The translations under genes and the position numbers were made by a program. This document shows, piece after piece, positions 30,828 through 39,886 of a stretch of 64,000 nucleotides of DNA. Position 1 is the stretch's first letter; every line of letters begins with the position of its first letter. The stretch is from Blastococcus litoris (GTDB lineage: Bacteria > Actinomycetota > Actinomycetes > Mycobacteriales > Geodermatophilaceae): positions 310,001 through 374,000 of the forward strand of contig NZ_QCZF01000002.1 of assembly GCF_003075095.1 (NCBI RefSeq). The letters run 5' to 3'. A model generated the notes under the pieces. It was not told the origin of the DNA and ran no database searches. It saw only the letters and a list, made by a program, of their open reading frames with translations.

Positions 30828-31870
30828 TCCTGCGTCGTCGGGCGAGCCAGCAGTCGCCGCCCGGACCCGAGCACCCCGGGCTGCTCCTGCACCCGGCGAC
30901 CCCGGGTTCCGGGATCGAGCCGGGCGGTGCGGACGGCGGTGCTGCCGGCCAGGGTGCGCCGCCGCGCTTCACCGACGGCCCGGCCGACGTGCTGCTGCGC
31001 CGGCTGGAGCTCACCGTGCGGCGGCGGCTCGACGGGCTGCTGCAGGGCGACCACCTCGGCCTGGTGCCCGGGTCGGGCTCGGAGGCCGGTGACTCCCGGA
31101 CCTACCACCCGGGCGACGACGTCCGGCGGATGGACTGGCCGGTCACCGCGCGCACGCAGGTGCCGCACGTCCGGGAGACGATCGCCGACCGCGAGCTCGA
31201 GACGTGGGCGGTCGTCGACCTGTCGGCGAGCCTCGACTTCGGCACGGCGAACTGCCAGAAGCGCGACCTCGCGATCGCCGGCCTCGCCGCGGTCGGCCAC
31301 CTCACCGTGCACGGCGGCAACCGCCTGGGCGCCGTCGTCACGACGGGGGAGCGGGTCGACCGCTACCCGGCGGTGCCGGGGCGGCTGGCCGCCGAGCGGC
31401 TGCTGCGGAACGTCGTCGCGACCCCCCGGGCGGGCAGCGGACGGCGCGGGGACCTGGCGGCCGCCCTCGAGACCCTGCGCCGGCCGCCGCGGCGCCGCGG
31501 CCTCGTCGTCGTCATCTCCGACTTCCTCGGCGACAGCGACTGGGAGCGGCCGCTGCGCGGGCTCGGCACCCGGCACGACCTGCTGGCCATCGAGGTGGTC
31601 GACCCGCGGGAGCTCGAGCTGCCCGACGTCGGCCTGCTGACAGTCGTCGACCCGGAGAGCGGCCAGACGCTCGAGGTGCCGACCGGCAACGCCGAGTTCC
31701 GCGCCCGGTTCGCCGAGGGCGCGGCCGCCCAGCGAGAAGAGGTCGCGGCGGCCCTGCGCCGGGCAGGTGCCGGTCACCTGCGGCTGCGGACCGACCGGGA
31801 CTGGCTGATGGACGTCGTCAGGTTCGTCGCCGAGCGCCGGCGCGCAGGCAGCGGAGGAGCGTCCCGATGA
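30824..31870 (+). CDS. DUF58 domain protein of the MoxR operon, Rv1480-like
   Basis: The 348-residue protein has a polar N-terminal extension (about 1-55) and then the DUF58 core. A region with YHPGDDVRRMDW (about 90) is the family signature, and a VWA-like part follows with DLSAS (about 130) and VVVISDFLGD (about 225). In known MoxR loci DUF58 proteins are recruited by the ATPase; they have no catalytic activity of their own. There is no membrane anchor here, unlike the VWA partner. The GTG and ATG of neighbouring genes overlap by 4 bp on both sides, so the three genes are translated together. Confidence 0.88.
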   Translation: MILRRRASQQSPPGPEHPGLLLHPATPGSGIEPGGADGGAAGQGAPPRFTDGPADVLLRRLELTVRRRLDGLLQGDHLGLVPGSGSEAGDSRTYHPGDDVRRMDWPVTARTQVPHVRETIADRELETWAVVDLSASLDFGTANCQKRDLAIAGLAAVGHLTVHGGNRLGAVVTTGERVDRYPAVPGRLAAERLLRNVVATPRAGSGRRGDLAAALETLRRPPRRRGLVVVISDFLGDSDWERPLRGLGTRHDLLAIEVVDPRELELPDVGLLTVVDPESGQTLEVPTGNAEFRARFAEGAAAQREEVAAALRRAGAGHLRLRTDRDWLMDVVRFVAERRRAGSGGASR

Positions 31871-32823
31871 CCTTCCAGTCCCCACTGTGGCTGCTGGCGC
31901 TGCTCGCCGTCGCCGCCCTGGTCGCCTTCTACGTGGTGCTGCAGCTGCGCCGGAAGGCCTACGCGGCGCGGTTCACCAACGTGGCGCTGCTCGGAACGCT
32001 GGTGCCGAAGCGGCCCGGCTGGAAGCGCCACCTCGCCTTCGGCGTCGTCGCCCTCGGCATCGCGACCCTGGTGGTGTCGCTGGCCGTGCCGAGCACGGAG
32101 GTGCGCGTGCCCCGCGAGCGGGCGACGGTCGTCATGGCCGTCGACGTGTCGCTGTCGATGCAGGCGACCGACATCGAGCCCGACCGCTTCCGGGCCATGC
32201 AGAGGGCGGCCAAGGAGTTCGTCGACGTGCTGCCCGAACGGATCAACCTCGGCCTGGTCTCCTTCGCGGGGACGGCCACCACCGTGGTCCCGCCCACCAC
32301 CGACCGGGTCCAGGTGACCGGGGCCATCGACAACCTCGACCTCGCCGAGGCGACCGCGATCGGCGAGGCGGTGTTCACCTCGCTGAGCGCGATCGAGAAC
32401 TTCCAGTCGACCCTGGATGCGGGCGAGGAGGAGGCGGCGCCGGCCCGGATCGTGCTGCTGTCCGACGGTTACAACACCGTCGGCCGTGAGGACACGCAGG
32501 CGATCGACGCCGCCCGCGCTGCCGGCGTCCCCGTCTCGACGATCGCCTTCGGCACCGACTACGGGACCCTCGACCTGGACGGCGAGACCGTGCCCGTGCC
32601 GGTCGACCGGGCGACCCTCGAGGAGATCGCCGACGCGACGGGCGGGAGCTACAGCGAGGCGGCCAGCGCGGCCGAGCTGGAGGAGGTGTACGCCGACCTG
32701 GGCAGCCAGATCGGCTACACGACCGAGCCCAAGGACGTCAGCTACTGGTTCGTCCGCGCCGGCGTGCTGCTGGCCCTGCTCGGCGCCGTGCTCAGCCTCT
32801 TCTGGACCAACCGCCTCGTCTGA
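31867..32823 (+). CDS. VWA-domain membrane protein of the MoxR operon, Rv1481-like
   Basis: The 318-residue protein has two N-terminal membrane helices (about 7-26 and 57-75), a von Willebrand A domain and a C-terminal helix (about 293-313). The metal-ion site is complete: DVSLSM (DxSxS, about 94-99), a Thr in the EATAIGEA loop and an Asp in LLSDGYN (about 200). VWA proteins of this type are chaperoned by MoxR and act at the envelope. Its ATG overlaps the DUF58 stop. A convergent quinone-reductase gene follows after a short hairpin. Confidence 0.9.
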   Translation: MTFQSPLWLLALLAVAALVAFYVVLQLRRKAYAARFTNVALLGTLVPKRPGWKRHLAFGVVALGIATLVVSLAVPSTEVRVPRERATVVMAVDVSLSMQATDIEPDRFRAMQRAAKEFVDVLPERINLGLVSFAGTATTVVPPTTDRVQVTGAIDNLDLAEATAIGEAVFTSLSAIENFQSTLDAGEEEAAPARIVLLSDGYNTVGREDTQAIDAARAAGVPVSTIAFGTDYGTLDLDGETVPVPVDRATLEEIADATGGSYSEAASAAELEEVYADLGSQIGYTTEPKDVSYWFVRAGVLLALLGAVLSLFWTNRLV

Positions 32824-32843
32824 GCTCTCCGTGCAGAGAGCTC
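32822..32843. terminator. Bidirectional hairpin between the VWA and quinone-reductase genes
   Basis: GAGCTCTC (32822-32829) pairs with GAGAGCTC (32836-32843) across a 6-nt loop, between two convergent stop codons. Confidence 0.5.
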
Positions 32844-32846
32844 GGA

Positions 32847-33818
32847 TCAGGCCTTCGGGTCGACGACGAGCTTGCCGGTGGAGCGGCGGGCCAGCAGGTC
32901 CTCGTGCGCCTTCCGCACGTCGGACAGCGGGTACCGCCCGCCGGCGACCGGCTTCAGCGTGCCGCCGTCCACGAGGGCGAGCAGGTCGTGCATCGCGGCG
33001 TCCATCATCTGCGGGCGGGCCATGCAGTGCGCCAGCCAGAAGCCGATGACGCCACGGCTGGTGCCCATCAGCGACGGCGCCTGCACCGGCTTCGGCGGCA
33101 CGCGCCCGGCCATGCCGTAGGCGGCGAGCCGGCCGAAGGGGGCGAGCGCGGACATGGCGCCGTCGAAGACCGCGCCCCCGGTCATCTCCAGGACGATGTC
33201 GACTCGTCTCCCCCCGTTGGCCTCGCGCAGCGCGGCGGTGAAGGCCTTCGGGTCGTCCTCGGCGAGCGCCGGGTCGACGGTGGCGTGGGCGCCGAGTTCC
33301 TCGCACAGCTCCCGCTTCTCCGGGCTGGAGGCGGTGGCGATGACCCGGCCGGCGCCCCAGTGCCTGGCCAGCTGGATGGCCAGGCTGCCGACACCCCCGG
33401 CTCCGGCGATGACGACGACGGACTCGCCCTCGGCCAGGTGCGTGCTGGTGCGCAGCAGGTGCCACGCGGTGGAGCCCTGGAGGACGACGGACAGCGCCTG
33501 CTCGTCGCTGACGCCGTCGGGCACCGCCCAGGTGAGCGCGTCGTGCGCCACGACCTTCTCGGCGTAGCCGCCGCCGTCGAGCAGCCCGACGACGCGCTGC
33601 CCACCGCCGACCGGCGTGCCGACGAACTCCGCGCCCGGGATCAGCGGCAGCTGCTGCTGGGCGAGGTAGGAGTTCTCGATCTGGTGGGTGTCGGCGTAGT
33701 TCACGCCGGCGGTCGAGACGTCGTAGAGCTTCTGACCGTCCCCCGCCTCCGGCTCGGCGATGTCGACGAGCTCGAGGACCTCGGGGCCGCCGAAGCGGGT
33801 GATCTGCACAGCACGCAT
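32847..33818 (-). CDS. NADPH:quinone oxidoreductase family, MDR type
   Basis: The 323-residue protein is a zinc-free medium-chain dehydrogenase/reductase. The N-terminus resembles QOR (MRAVQITRFGGPEVLEL), and the NADPH motif is AGAGGVGSLAIQLAR near 143. No Cys/His set for structural or catalytic zinc is apparent. It probably reduces quinones or enals in the cytoplasm. A TAGCCT box 6 nt before the ATG suggests a leaderless start. It is divergent from the diiron-oxygenase gene, with 238 bp between them. Confidence 0.88.
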   Translation of the reverse strand: MRAVQITRFGGPEVLELVDIAEPEAGDGQKLYDVSTAGVNYADTHQIENSYLAQQQLPLIPGAEFVGTPVGGGQRVVGLLDGGGYAEKVVAHDALTWAVPDGVSDEQALSVVLQGSTAWHLLRTSTHLAEGESVVVIAGAGGVGSLAIQLARHWGAGRVIATASSPEKRELCEELGAHATVDPALAEDDPKAFTAALREANGGRRVDIVLEMTGGAVFDGAMSALAPFGRLAAYGMAGRVPPKPVQAPSLMGTSRGVIGFWLAHCMARPQMMDAAMHDLLALVDGGTLKPVAGGRYPLSDVRKAHEDLLARRSTGKLVVDPKA

Positions 33819-33824
33819 GCAAGG

Positions 33825-33830
33825 AGGCTA
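33825..33830 (-). promoter_or_regulatory. -10 box, leaderless promoter of the quinone-reductase gene
   Basis: TAGCCT on the minus strand ends 6 nt before the ATG at 33818. Confidence 0.5.
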
Positions 33831-34056
33831 GGGCGTCGAAGCGACCGCAGGGACCTCGGCCGACGGTTCGCCGGCCCCTCTGATCCGCCGCCCCTGTGCT
33901 GACCGCGGTCGAAGCGCTGCTGCCGTCGACACGCCGAACGTGACATCCGCAGGTGTAACGATCGGTTCCCCCGGCTACATATGTCCTGGCGTCACGGATA
34001 TCTGGACGACGAGGTCGTGACGCGACCCGCGACATCGACAGACGGGGGAACCCGAG

Positions 34057-34962
34057 ATGACCGCCACGATCAACCCGACCCAGGCCGAGCGCGAGGGGTC
34101 GGTGGCCGAACGGCTGCTCGCATCCAGCGCCGAGCTGTCCTACGACCCGCTCGCCGAGGTCGACTGGGACGCCCCTCTCGACGCGTCCTTCCACGGCGCC
34201 AGCCCGGAGTGGTCGACGCTCTACGGCACGGCCTACTGGGACGAACTGAGCGAGAGCCAACGCGCGGAGCTCACCCGTCAGGAATCGGCCTCGGTCGCCT
34301 GCACCGGCATCTGGTTCGAGCTGATCCTCCAGCAGATGATGCTGCGGGAGATCTACGCGATGGACCGGTCGTCGGCCGAATTCCAGTGGGCACTCACCGA
34401 GATCGCCGACGAGTGCCGCCACTCGATCATGTTCGCCCGCGGGACGGCGAAGTTGAATGCGCCCGCGTACCGCCCGAGCCGCAAGGTGATGGAGCTGGGG
34501 CGGTTCTACAAGACGTTCGCATCAGGAGAGGCCGCCTATGCCGCCATCCTGGTGGCCGAGGAGGTCCTCGACGTCATGCAGCGTGACTGGATGCGCGACG
34601 AGCGGGTGGCGCCCTTCGTGCGCACGATCAACAACATCCACGTCGTCGAAGAGTCGCGGCACATGAAGTTCGCCCGCGACGAGGTGATCCGGGCGATGGC
34701 CGACGTCGGCCCCGTCCGTCGGCACGCGAGCGCGCTGCTCGTGGCGTCGTCCGCCTTCCACATCGTCACCAGCATGGTCAGCCCCCGCGCCTACGCCGAA
34801 GCCGGCCTCGACGTCGCGCGTGCCAAGCGCGAGGCGGCCGGGAACGAGCACTACAAGTCGATGCTGCGCTCCAGCTGCCGCGGGCTCATGGAGTTCCTGC
34901 ATTCGGCCGGGCTCCTGACCAAGCCGGCCATGGCCATCTACAAGCGGGCCAACCTGCTGTGA
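34057..34962 (+). CDS. AurF-like diiron oxygenase
   Basis: The 301-residue all-helical protein has the paired E...ExxxH iron-binding segments: ECRHS near 116-121 and EESRHMKF near 197-204, plus an earlier Glu in ESASVACTGIWFE (about 76-88). These match the ferritin-like AurF family of p-aminobenzoate N-oxygenases, which oxidise arylamines and need external electrons. The next gene encodes a ferredoxin-NADP reductase, 40 bp downstream. The two are thus likely an oxygenase and its electron supply. A GGGGGAA site precedes the ATG. The substrate is unknown, and no biosynthetic neighbours were found. Confidence 0.82.
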   Translation: MTATINPTQAEREGSVAERLLASSAELSYDPLAEVDWDAPLDASFHGASPEWSTLYGTAYWDELSESQRAELTRQESASVACTGIWFELILQQMMLREIYAMDRSSAEFQWALTEIADECRHSIMFARGTAKLNAPAYRPSRKVMELGRFYKTFASGEAAYAAILVAEEVLDVMQRDWMRDERVAPFVRTINNIHVVEESRHMKFARDEVIRAMADVGPVRRHASALLVASSAFHIVTSMVSPRAYAEAGLDVARAKREAAGNEHYKSMLRSSCRGLMEFLHSAGLLTKPAMAIYKRANLL

Positions 34963-35002
34963 CCGGCTCCTACGCACCTGGGCCGGAAGGGCCGGCAACC
35001 GC

Positions 35003-36631
35003 ATGACCTACGTCATCACCCAGAACTGCTGCAAGGACGCCACGTGCGTCTCGGCGTGCCCGGTGAACTGCATCTCCCCGGCACCCGGTACCCCCGAGTA
35101 CGCCGAATCGCCGATGCTCTACATCGATCCGAAGGTCTGCATCGACTGCGGCGCCTGCGCCGACGTCTGCCCGGTCGATGCCGCCGTGCCGGCAGACTCC
35201 CTCGGCCGGGCCGAGTTGGTGTACGCCGAACTGAACGACAGGCACCACCGGACGTCGAGCGAGCAGGGGACGCCGGAGCAGGTGGAGGGCCCGCTGTTCC
35301 ACCCCTGGGGGGCGCCGAGCTTCGACTGGACCCTGCCGAGCGACTTCCGCGGCGTCGACGTCGCCGTCGTCGGCACCGGCCCCGCTGGCCTGTACGCGGC
35401 CGAGCTGCTCCTGCTGCACACCGGCTCCGTCGTGACGCTGATCGACCGGCTGCCCGTGGCGGGCGGGCTGATCCGCTACGGGGTCGCGCCCGACCACCCG
35501 AGCACCAAGCGGATCGGCGAGACGCTGGGGCGTCTGTACAGCCATCCGCGGGTGCGGCTGCTGCTCGGCGTCGACGTGGGTGAGGACGTGACGGTCGAGC
35601 AGCTGTCCGAGAACTTCGACGCGGTCGTCTACGCGGTCGGCGCCGCCACGGGTCGGCAGCTGGAGGTGCCGGGCGAGGACCTCCCCGGCGTGCACTCCGG
35701 GCCCGAGTTCGTCGGCTGGTACAACGCCCACCCCGACGTCCCGGCAGGCGACGTCCAGCTGACGAGCGAGCGGGCGATCGTCATCGGCACCGGCAACGTG
35801 GCGCTGGACGTCGCCCGGATCCTCAGCACCGATCCCGACGAGCTCGCCCGCACCGACATCGCCGAGCACGCGCTGGAGGCACTGCGGAGGTCGCCGGTTC
35901 GGGAGGTCCTGCTCCTCGGCCGGCGCGGGCCGGAGGAGGCCGCCTACTCCGCTCCGGAGCTGCTCGCGTTGGAGCATCTTCCCGGCGTCGAGCTGGTCGT
36001 GGAGGGCTCCGCTCCCGGCGTCGCGAGCACCATCGACGAGGCGGAGCCCGGCAGTCACGCCGAGTTGCTGCAGGGCGCGTCCCGCGTCGCCGTGGAGACC
36101 TCGGCCGCCCCGGAGCCCGGACGGCGGATCGTGCTGCGGTTCGCCAGTGCGGTCGAGCGCATCCTCGGTGAGGACGCCGCCGAGGGCGTCTGCCTGACGG
36201 ACGGCACCGTCGTGCTCGGCAGCCCGGTCGTGAGCGCCATCGGTTACGGCGGGCGAGCGGTGATCGGGTTGCCGTTCGACGAGGAGAACGGCACCGTCCC
36301 GAACGAGGCGGGGCGGATAACCGGAACGCCGGGCAGTTACGCGGTCGGCTGGTTCAAGCGGGGGTCGTCCGGAGGTATCGGGGACAACCGTTCGGACGCG
36401 GCCGAGACCGTGCGGTCCCTGCTCGACGACGCCGTCGCCGGACGGTTGCCGAAGCCGGCGGGCAGTTCGCGTGCCTTCGTCAAGCAGGTCCGGCGAGATG
36501 TCCCCGACGTCCTCGGCGTCAAGGAGCTCGGCCGGATCCTGCGCGCGGAGAAGGGTCGCGCACGCCCGGAGGGCGGCGCGGTCAAGCTGGCGACGGCGGA
36601 GGAGCTGGTCCGCGCGGGTCGCGGCCGCTGA
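35003..36631 (+). CDS. Ferredoxin-NADP reductase with fused ferredoxin, FprB-like
   Basis: The 542-residue flavoprotein begins with a ferredoxin domain holding two clusters of cysteines (C9-C22 and a CxxCxxCxxxCP set near 47-57). An FAD-binding motif GTGPAGLYAAELL (about 122) and an NADP motif IGTGNVALDVARIL (about 261) follow. It is the adrenodoxin-reductase type known as FprB in M. tuberculosis. With its neighbour it forms a likely electron chain NADPH to FAD to Fe-S to the diiron protein. The start is supported by a GGAAGGG site. Cluster type (7Fe or 8Fe) cannot be decided by reading. Confidence 0.9.
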   Translation: MTYVITQNCCKDATCVSACPVNCISPAPGTPEYAESPMLYIDPKVCIDCGACADVCPVDAAVPADSLGRAELVYAELNDRHHRTSSEQGTPEQVEGPLFHPWGAPSFDWTLPSDFRGVDVAVVGTGPAGLYAAELLLLHTGSVVTLIDRLPVAGGLIRYGVAPDHPSTKRIGETLGRLYSHPRVRLLLGVDVGEDVTVEQLSENFDAVVYAVGAATGRQLEVPGEDLPGVHSGPEFVGWYNAHPDVPAGDVQLTSERAIVIGTGNVALDVARILSTDPDELARTDIAEHALEALRRSPVREVLLLGRRGPEEAAYSAPELLALEHLPGVELVVEGSAPGVASTIDEAEPGSHAELLQGASRVAVETSAAPEPGRRIVLRFASAVERILGEDAAEGVCLTDGTVVLGSPVVSAIGYGGRAVIGLPFDEENGTVPNEAGRITGTPGSYAVGWFKRGSSGGIGDNRSDAAETVRSLLDDAVAGRLPKPAGSSRAFVKQVRRDVPDVLGVKELGRILRAEKGRARPEGGAVKLATAEELVRAGRGR

Positions 36632-36680
36632 CGGCAGCCTCCGGACCGCCACCTGCCTCCGGCTCGGGGACGACGACCTG

Positions 36681-38417
36681 TCAGCCGCCGGCGAGCTTCT
36701 GCAGCCGGGTGGTCAGCGCGGTCCGCCGATCGGCGTTGCCGTGCAGGTCCACGTACCGCTGCCCGAAGCCGGCCAGCAGCGTGTCGTCCAGCCGGCGCAC
36801 GGCACCCGGGGGATAGCGGTAGTCCATCCGGGCGGAGATGTCGCTGTCGTCGACGCCGCGCAGCACCTCGCCGAGCTCCACCAGGCTGGTCACGCCCAGC
36901 TCGAGCAGCAGGCCGGAGATCCAGGTGTAGTGGTCCGGGCGCGACCAGCCGGCGTCGGCGTACTGCCCGGCCAGGAACGCAGCGAGCTCGCGGGGCGCGA
37001 TGCGGGGGTCGTCGGGGTCGGTGTCGTCGGCCCCGTCCCCGGGAGCTGGTGCCCGGAGGCGCTCGCGGATGGCGGTGAACTCTCGATCGGCCAGCTCCAG
37101 CAACCCGGCGGCCAGGGTGAACCGGCGGTCGAACTCGGAGGCGTGCTCGTCCGGCACCGTGCCCTTGTAGCGGATGTCGTGCTCGAACTCGGCCCACGCG
37201 TGCTGCAGCACCGTGCGCACCTGCACCTGCACCACGCGCCCGACCAGCTCCGGCAGCTCGGCCGCCCGACCGGGGTCCACGCCGATCAGCAGGTGCCGGC
37301 TGGAGTAGCCGAACCGGCCCTGCTGCGCGGTCCGCCGACCCATGTCGCGGTCGTCGAGGACCCGCACCTGCGCGGCCAGCAGCTCGGCGACCGCCTCCAC
37401 GTCGCTCTGCACGTAGGTGATCACCCGCACGCCGATCTGGTCGGTGATGTCCCGCGCCGGGTCCGGGTAGGCGGGCACGCCGTCGACCGTGCGGGCCGCC
37501 TTCTCCGCGAACGAGGCGATGGTCTTGGTCCGCCCGGTCACCGACAGGTAGTTGATCCCGGCGTCGTCGAGCAGCCCGGTGACGAGCGCGAGCGCCTGCC
37601 CCCCGGCGACCAGGGTCTCGGGCCGGCCGTCGGCGTACGCCTGGATGGCCTGCTGCACCGGGTCGGGCGGGGGTGCGGCGACCCCGGGGCCGGGCTGCAG
37701 GTCCGGCGGCAGGGTGGGGGTCACGATGGCACCGCCGGCCGCGTCGCCGTAGGTGGTCACCTCGTCCGGGCGCCGGACGGCGATCCATGCCACGTAGGCG
37801 CACACGACGGCGTCCACCTGGTCCTCCGCCACCCGCAGATCGCTCTTGCGGGCGGCGGCCTGCACCTGCTGGCGCAGCGCGGCGAACGGTGCACCGAGCT
37901 CGAGCTCGTCCACCGCGCCCAGCAGGTCGACGAGCAGGAGCAGCTCCGTACGCATCTGCTCGAGCACCCGGCCGGGCTTGTTCTTGTACTTCAGCGTGCG
38001 CCCCAGCCGGAACAGCGCCACCGTCGCCGCGTGCGGGTAGACCTCGATCGCCCGGCGGTCGCGGCCCGAGCGGGGGTCGAGGTCCAGCTTCAGGCGCCGG
38101 CCGATCCGCCCGCCGCGGGTGTCACCATCGGTGAACTCGGCCTTGCCGGTGTTCGTCGGGTGCGCCCCGGCCTGGAACCTCGCGAAGTCGGCGTTGAGCG
38201 CCCGCTCGGCGGCCCGGTTCCCGGTGGCGTTGGTGACCACCAGCGGGGCGTCGATCGCCACGATGCACGGGCCGGCGGTGAACGGGGCCAGCGCGGTCTC
38301 GATCTCCTCGTCGGTGCGCACCGCGCTGACGTGCACCAGCCGGCCGGCGTCGTCCAGCACGGCGAGGCCGGTGGGTTGCCTGAGCCCCCAGGCGAGGTCG
38401 ATCCCGATGTGCTGCAC
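36681..38417 (-). CDS. DUF429 - RelA/SpoT-type (p)ppGpp synthetase fusion
   Basis: The 578-residue protein begins with a DUF429 domain (about 1-230): an RNase H-like fold with IGIDLAWG at the start and IDAPLVV near 47. Linked by a Pro-rich spacer is an alarmone synthetase. Its motifs are intact: TGRTKTIASFAEK for substrate binding, DITDQIGVRV carrying the catalytic Asp, YSSRH, and VQVQVRTVLQHAW. A C-terminal helical extension follows (about 480-578). The synthetase lacks HD hydrolase, TGS and ACT domains, so it belongs to the small alarmone synthetases. The GTG at 38417 was chosen because the DUF429 core begins there; the frame upstream is low-complexity. No antitoxin-like neighbour is visible. 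Confidence 0.85.
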   Translation of the reverse strand: MQHIGIDLAWGLRQPTGLAVLDDAGRLVHVSAVRTDEEIETALAPFTAGPCIVAIDAPLVVTNATGNRAAERALNADFARFQAGAHPTNTGKAEFTDGDTRGGRIGRRLKLDLDPRSGRDRRAIEVYPHAATVALFRLGRTLKYKNKPGRVLEQMRTELLLLVDLLGAVDELELGAPFAALRQQVQAAARKSDLRVAEDQVDAVVCAYVAWIAVRRPDEVTTYGDAAGGAIVTPTLPPDLQPGPGVAAPPPDPVQQAIQAYADGRPETLVAGGQALALVTGLLDDAGINYLSVTGRTKTIASFAEKAARTVDGVPAYPDPARDITDQIGVRVITYVQSDVEAVAELLAAQVRVLDDRDMGRRTAQQGRFGYSSRHLLIGVDPGRAAELPELVGRVVQVQVRTVLQHAWAEFEHDIRYKGTVPDEHASEFDRRFTLAAGLLELADREFTAIRERLRAPAPGDGADDTDPDDPRIAPRELAAFLAGQYADAGWSRPDHYTWISGLLLELGVTSLVELGEVLRGVDDSDISARMDYRYPPGAVRRLDDTLLAGFGQRYVDLHGNADRRTALTTRLQKLAGG

Positions 38418-38683
38418 GGGGTCAGCTTGCCCTGCCCCCGCCTTCGCGTCGGGGCTCGCCCCGCGGGATCTGCCCCGCCTGCGCGTGCGACGGTCCGCCC
38501 GAGGTCGCTCGGATGAGCGCCGTTCCACCTGCCGGCCGCGGGTGCTCCTTGATCCCGGCGTCGTCCTCACCGGTGACCGCTCCGGCGGCACGCAGGAGGC
38601 CGTCCCGGACGCCCGCCCGCAAGCGTCGCGGTGCCGCCGGGGAGGATGGAGCAGCCCCGTCGCCCGAAGAGGATCGAGCGCAC

Positions 38684-39877
38684 ATGCCCAGAGCACTGCT
38701 GCTGGAGAACATCGACCCCATCGCCGGTGAGCTGCTCACCTCGGCCGGCTACGAGGTCGAGTCGCTCCGGGGGGCGCTGGACGAGGCCGACCTGGTCGCC
38801 GCGCTGGACGGCGTGCAACTGCTGGGCATCCGGTCGAAGACGCAGGTCACCGCCCAGGTGGTGGAGGCCCGCCCCGATCTGGCGGCCGTCGGCGCGTTCT
38901 GCATCGGCACCAACCAGATCGATCTGCGCGCGGCCGCGGCGGGGGGAGTCGCGGTGTTCAACGCGCCCTTCTCCAACACCCGCAGCGTCGTGGAGATGGC
39001 GCTGGCGGAGATCATCATCCTGGCCCGGCGGCTGGTCGACCGGGACCGCGCGCTGCACGCCGGCACCTGGGACAAGTCCGCGGCGGGCAGCCACGAGATC
39101 CGCGGGCGGACGCTGGGCATCGTCGGCTACGGCAACATCGGCAGCCAGCTCTCGGTGCTCGCCGAGGCGCTGGGCATGCGGGTCCTCTACTACGACCTCG
39201 AGGACAAGCTCGCCCTGGGCAACGCTGAGCGGTGCGGCAGCCTCGACGAGCTGCTCGAGCGCGCGGAGACCGTGACCCTGCACGTCGACGGCAGGGGAGG
39301 GAACGCCGGCCTGTTCGGTGCGGAGCAGTTCGCCCGCATGCGCCCGCGCAGCCTGTTCCTCAACCTCTCGCGCGGGTTCGTCGTCGACCACGAGGCGCTG
39401 CGCGAGCACATCCTGAGCGGCCACATCGCCGGCGCCGCCGTCGACGTGTTCCCGGAGGAGCCGCGCGAGCAGGGGGACGCCTTCGTCTCGGTGCTCCGCG
39501 GCCTGCCCAACGTCATCCTCACCCCGCACGTCGGCGGGTCGACGCAGGAGGCCCAGTACGACATCGGGCGCTTCGTCGCCGGCAAGCTCGTCGACTACGG
39601 TAGGGCCGGGACGACGACGCTGAGCGTCAACCTGCCTCCCGTGGTGCTGCACGGCTCGTCGGCCGCCCGGTTCGCCCTGCTGCACCGCAACGTGCCCGGC
39701 GTCCTGGCGCGGGCCGACGCGCTGGTGGGCGAGCACGGCCTGAACGTCGACGGGCAGGTGCTGGCCACGCGCGGAGAGCTCGGCTACGCCGTCACCGACG
39801 TGAGCGCGCCGCTGCCGCCCGAGCTGCTGACCGCGCTCCGGGCGCTCCCGGAGACCGTGCGACTCACCGCCTTCTGA
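38684..39877 (+). CDS. serA: D-3-phosphoglycerate dehydrogenase
   Basis: The 397-residue enzyme oxidises 3-phosphoglycerate to 3-phosphohydroxypyruvate, the first step of serine synthesis. The NAD motif GYGNIGSQ lies near 147. The catalytic Arg is in NLSRGFVVD (about 229), and PHVGGST (about 283) holds the His. A short ACT domain (about 325-397) closes the protein, so this is the E. coli-like short form without an ASB domain. The ATG at 38684 is supported by an AGAGGA site and removes a low-complexity upstream extension. Its end is 9 bp from the convergent HTH gene. Confidence 0.93.
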   Translation: MPRALLLENIDPIAGELLTSAGYEVESLRGALDEADLVAALDGVQLLGIRSKTQVTAQVVEARPDLAAVGAFCIGTNQIDLRAAAAGGVAVFNAPFSNTRSVVEMALAEIIILARRLVDRDRALHAGTWDKSAAGSHEIRGRTLGIVGYGNIGSQLSVLAEALGMRVLYYDLEDKLALGNAERCGSLDELLERAETVTLHVDGRGGNAGLFGAEQFARMRPRSLFLNLSRGFVVDHEALREHILSGHIAGAAVDVFPEEPREQGDAFVSVLRGLPNVILTPHVGGSTQEAQYDIGRFVAGKLVDYGRAGTTTLSVNLPPVVLHGSSAARFALLHRNVPGVLARADALVGEHGLNVDGQVLATRGELGYAVTDVSAPLPPELLTALRALPETVRLTAF

Positions 39878-39886
39878 GCGGTCCCG

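Noticed and set aside
31774-34422. 882-residue minus-strand open frame
   Set aside because: It spans the VWA and quinone-reductase genes in the wrong frame.
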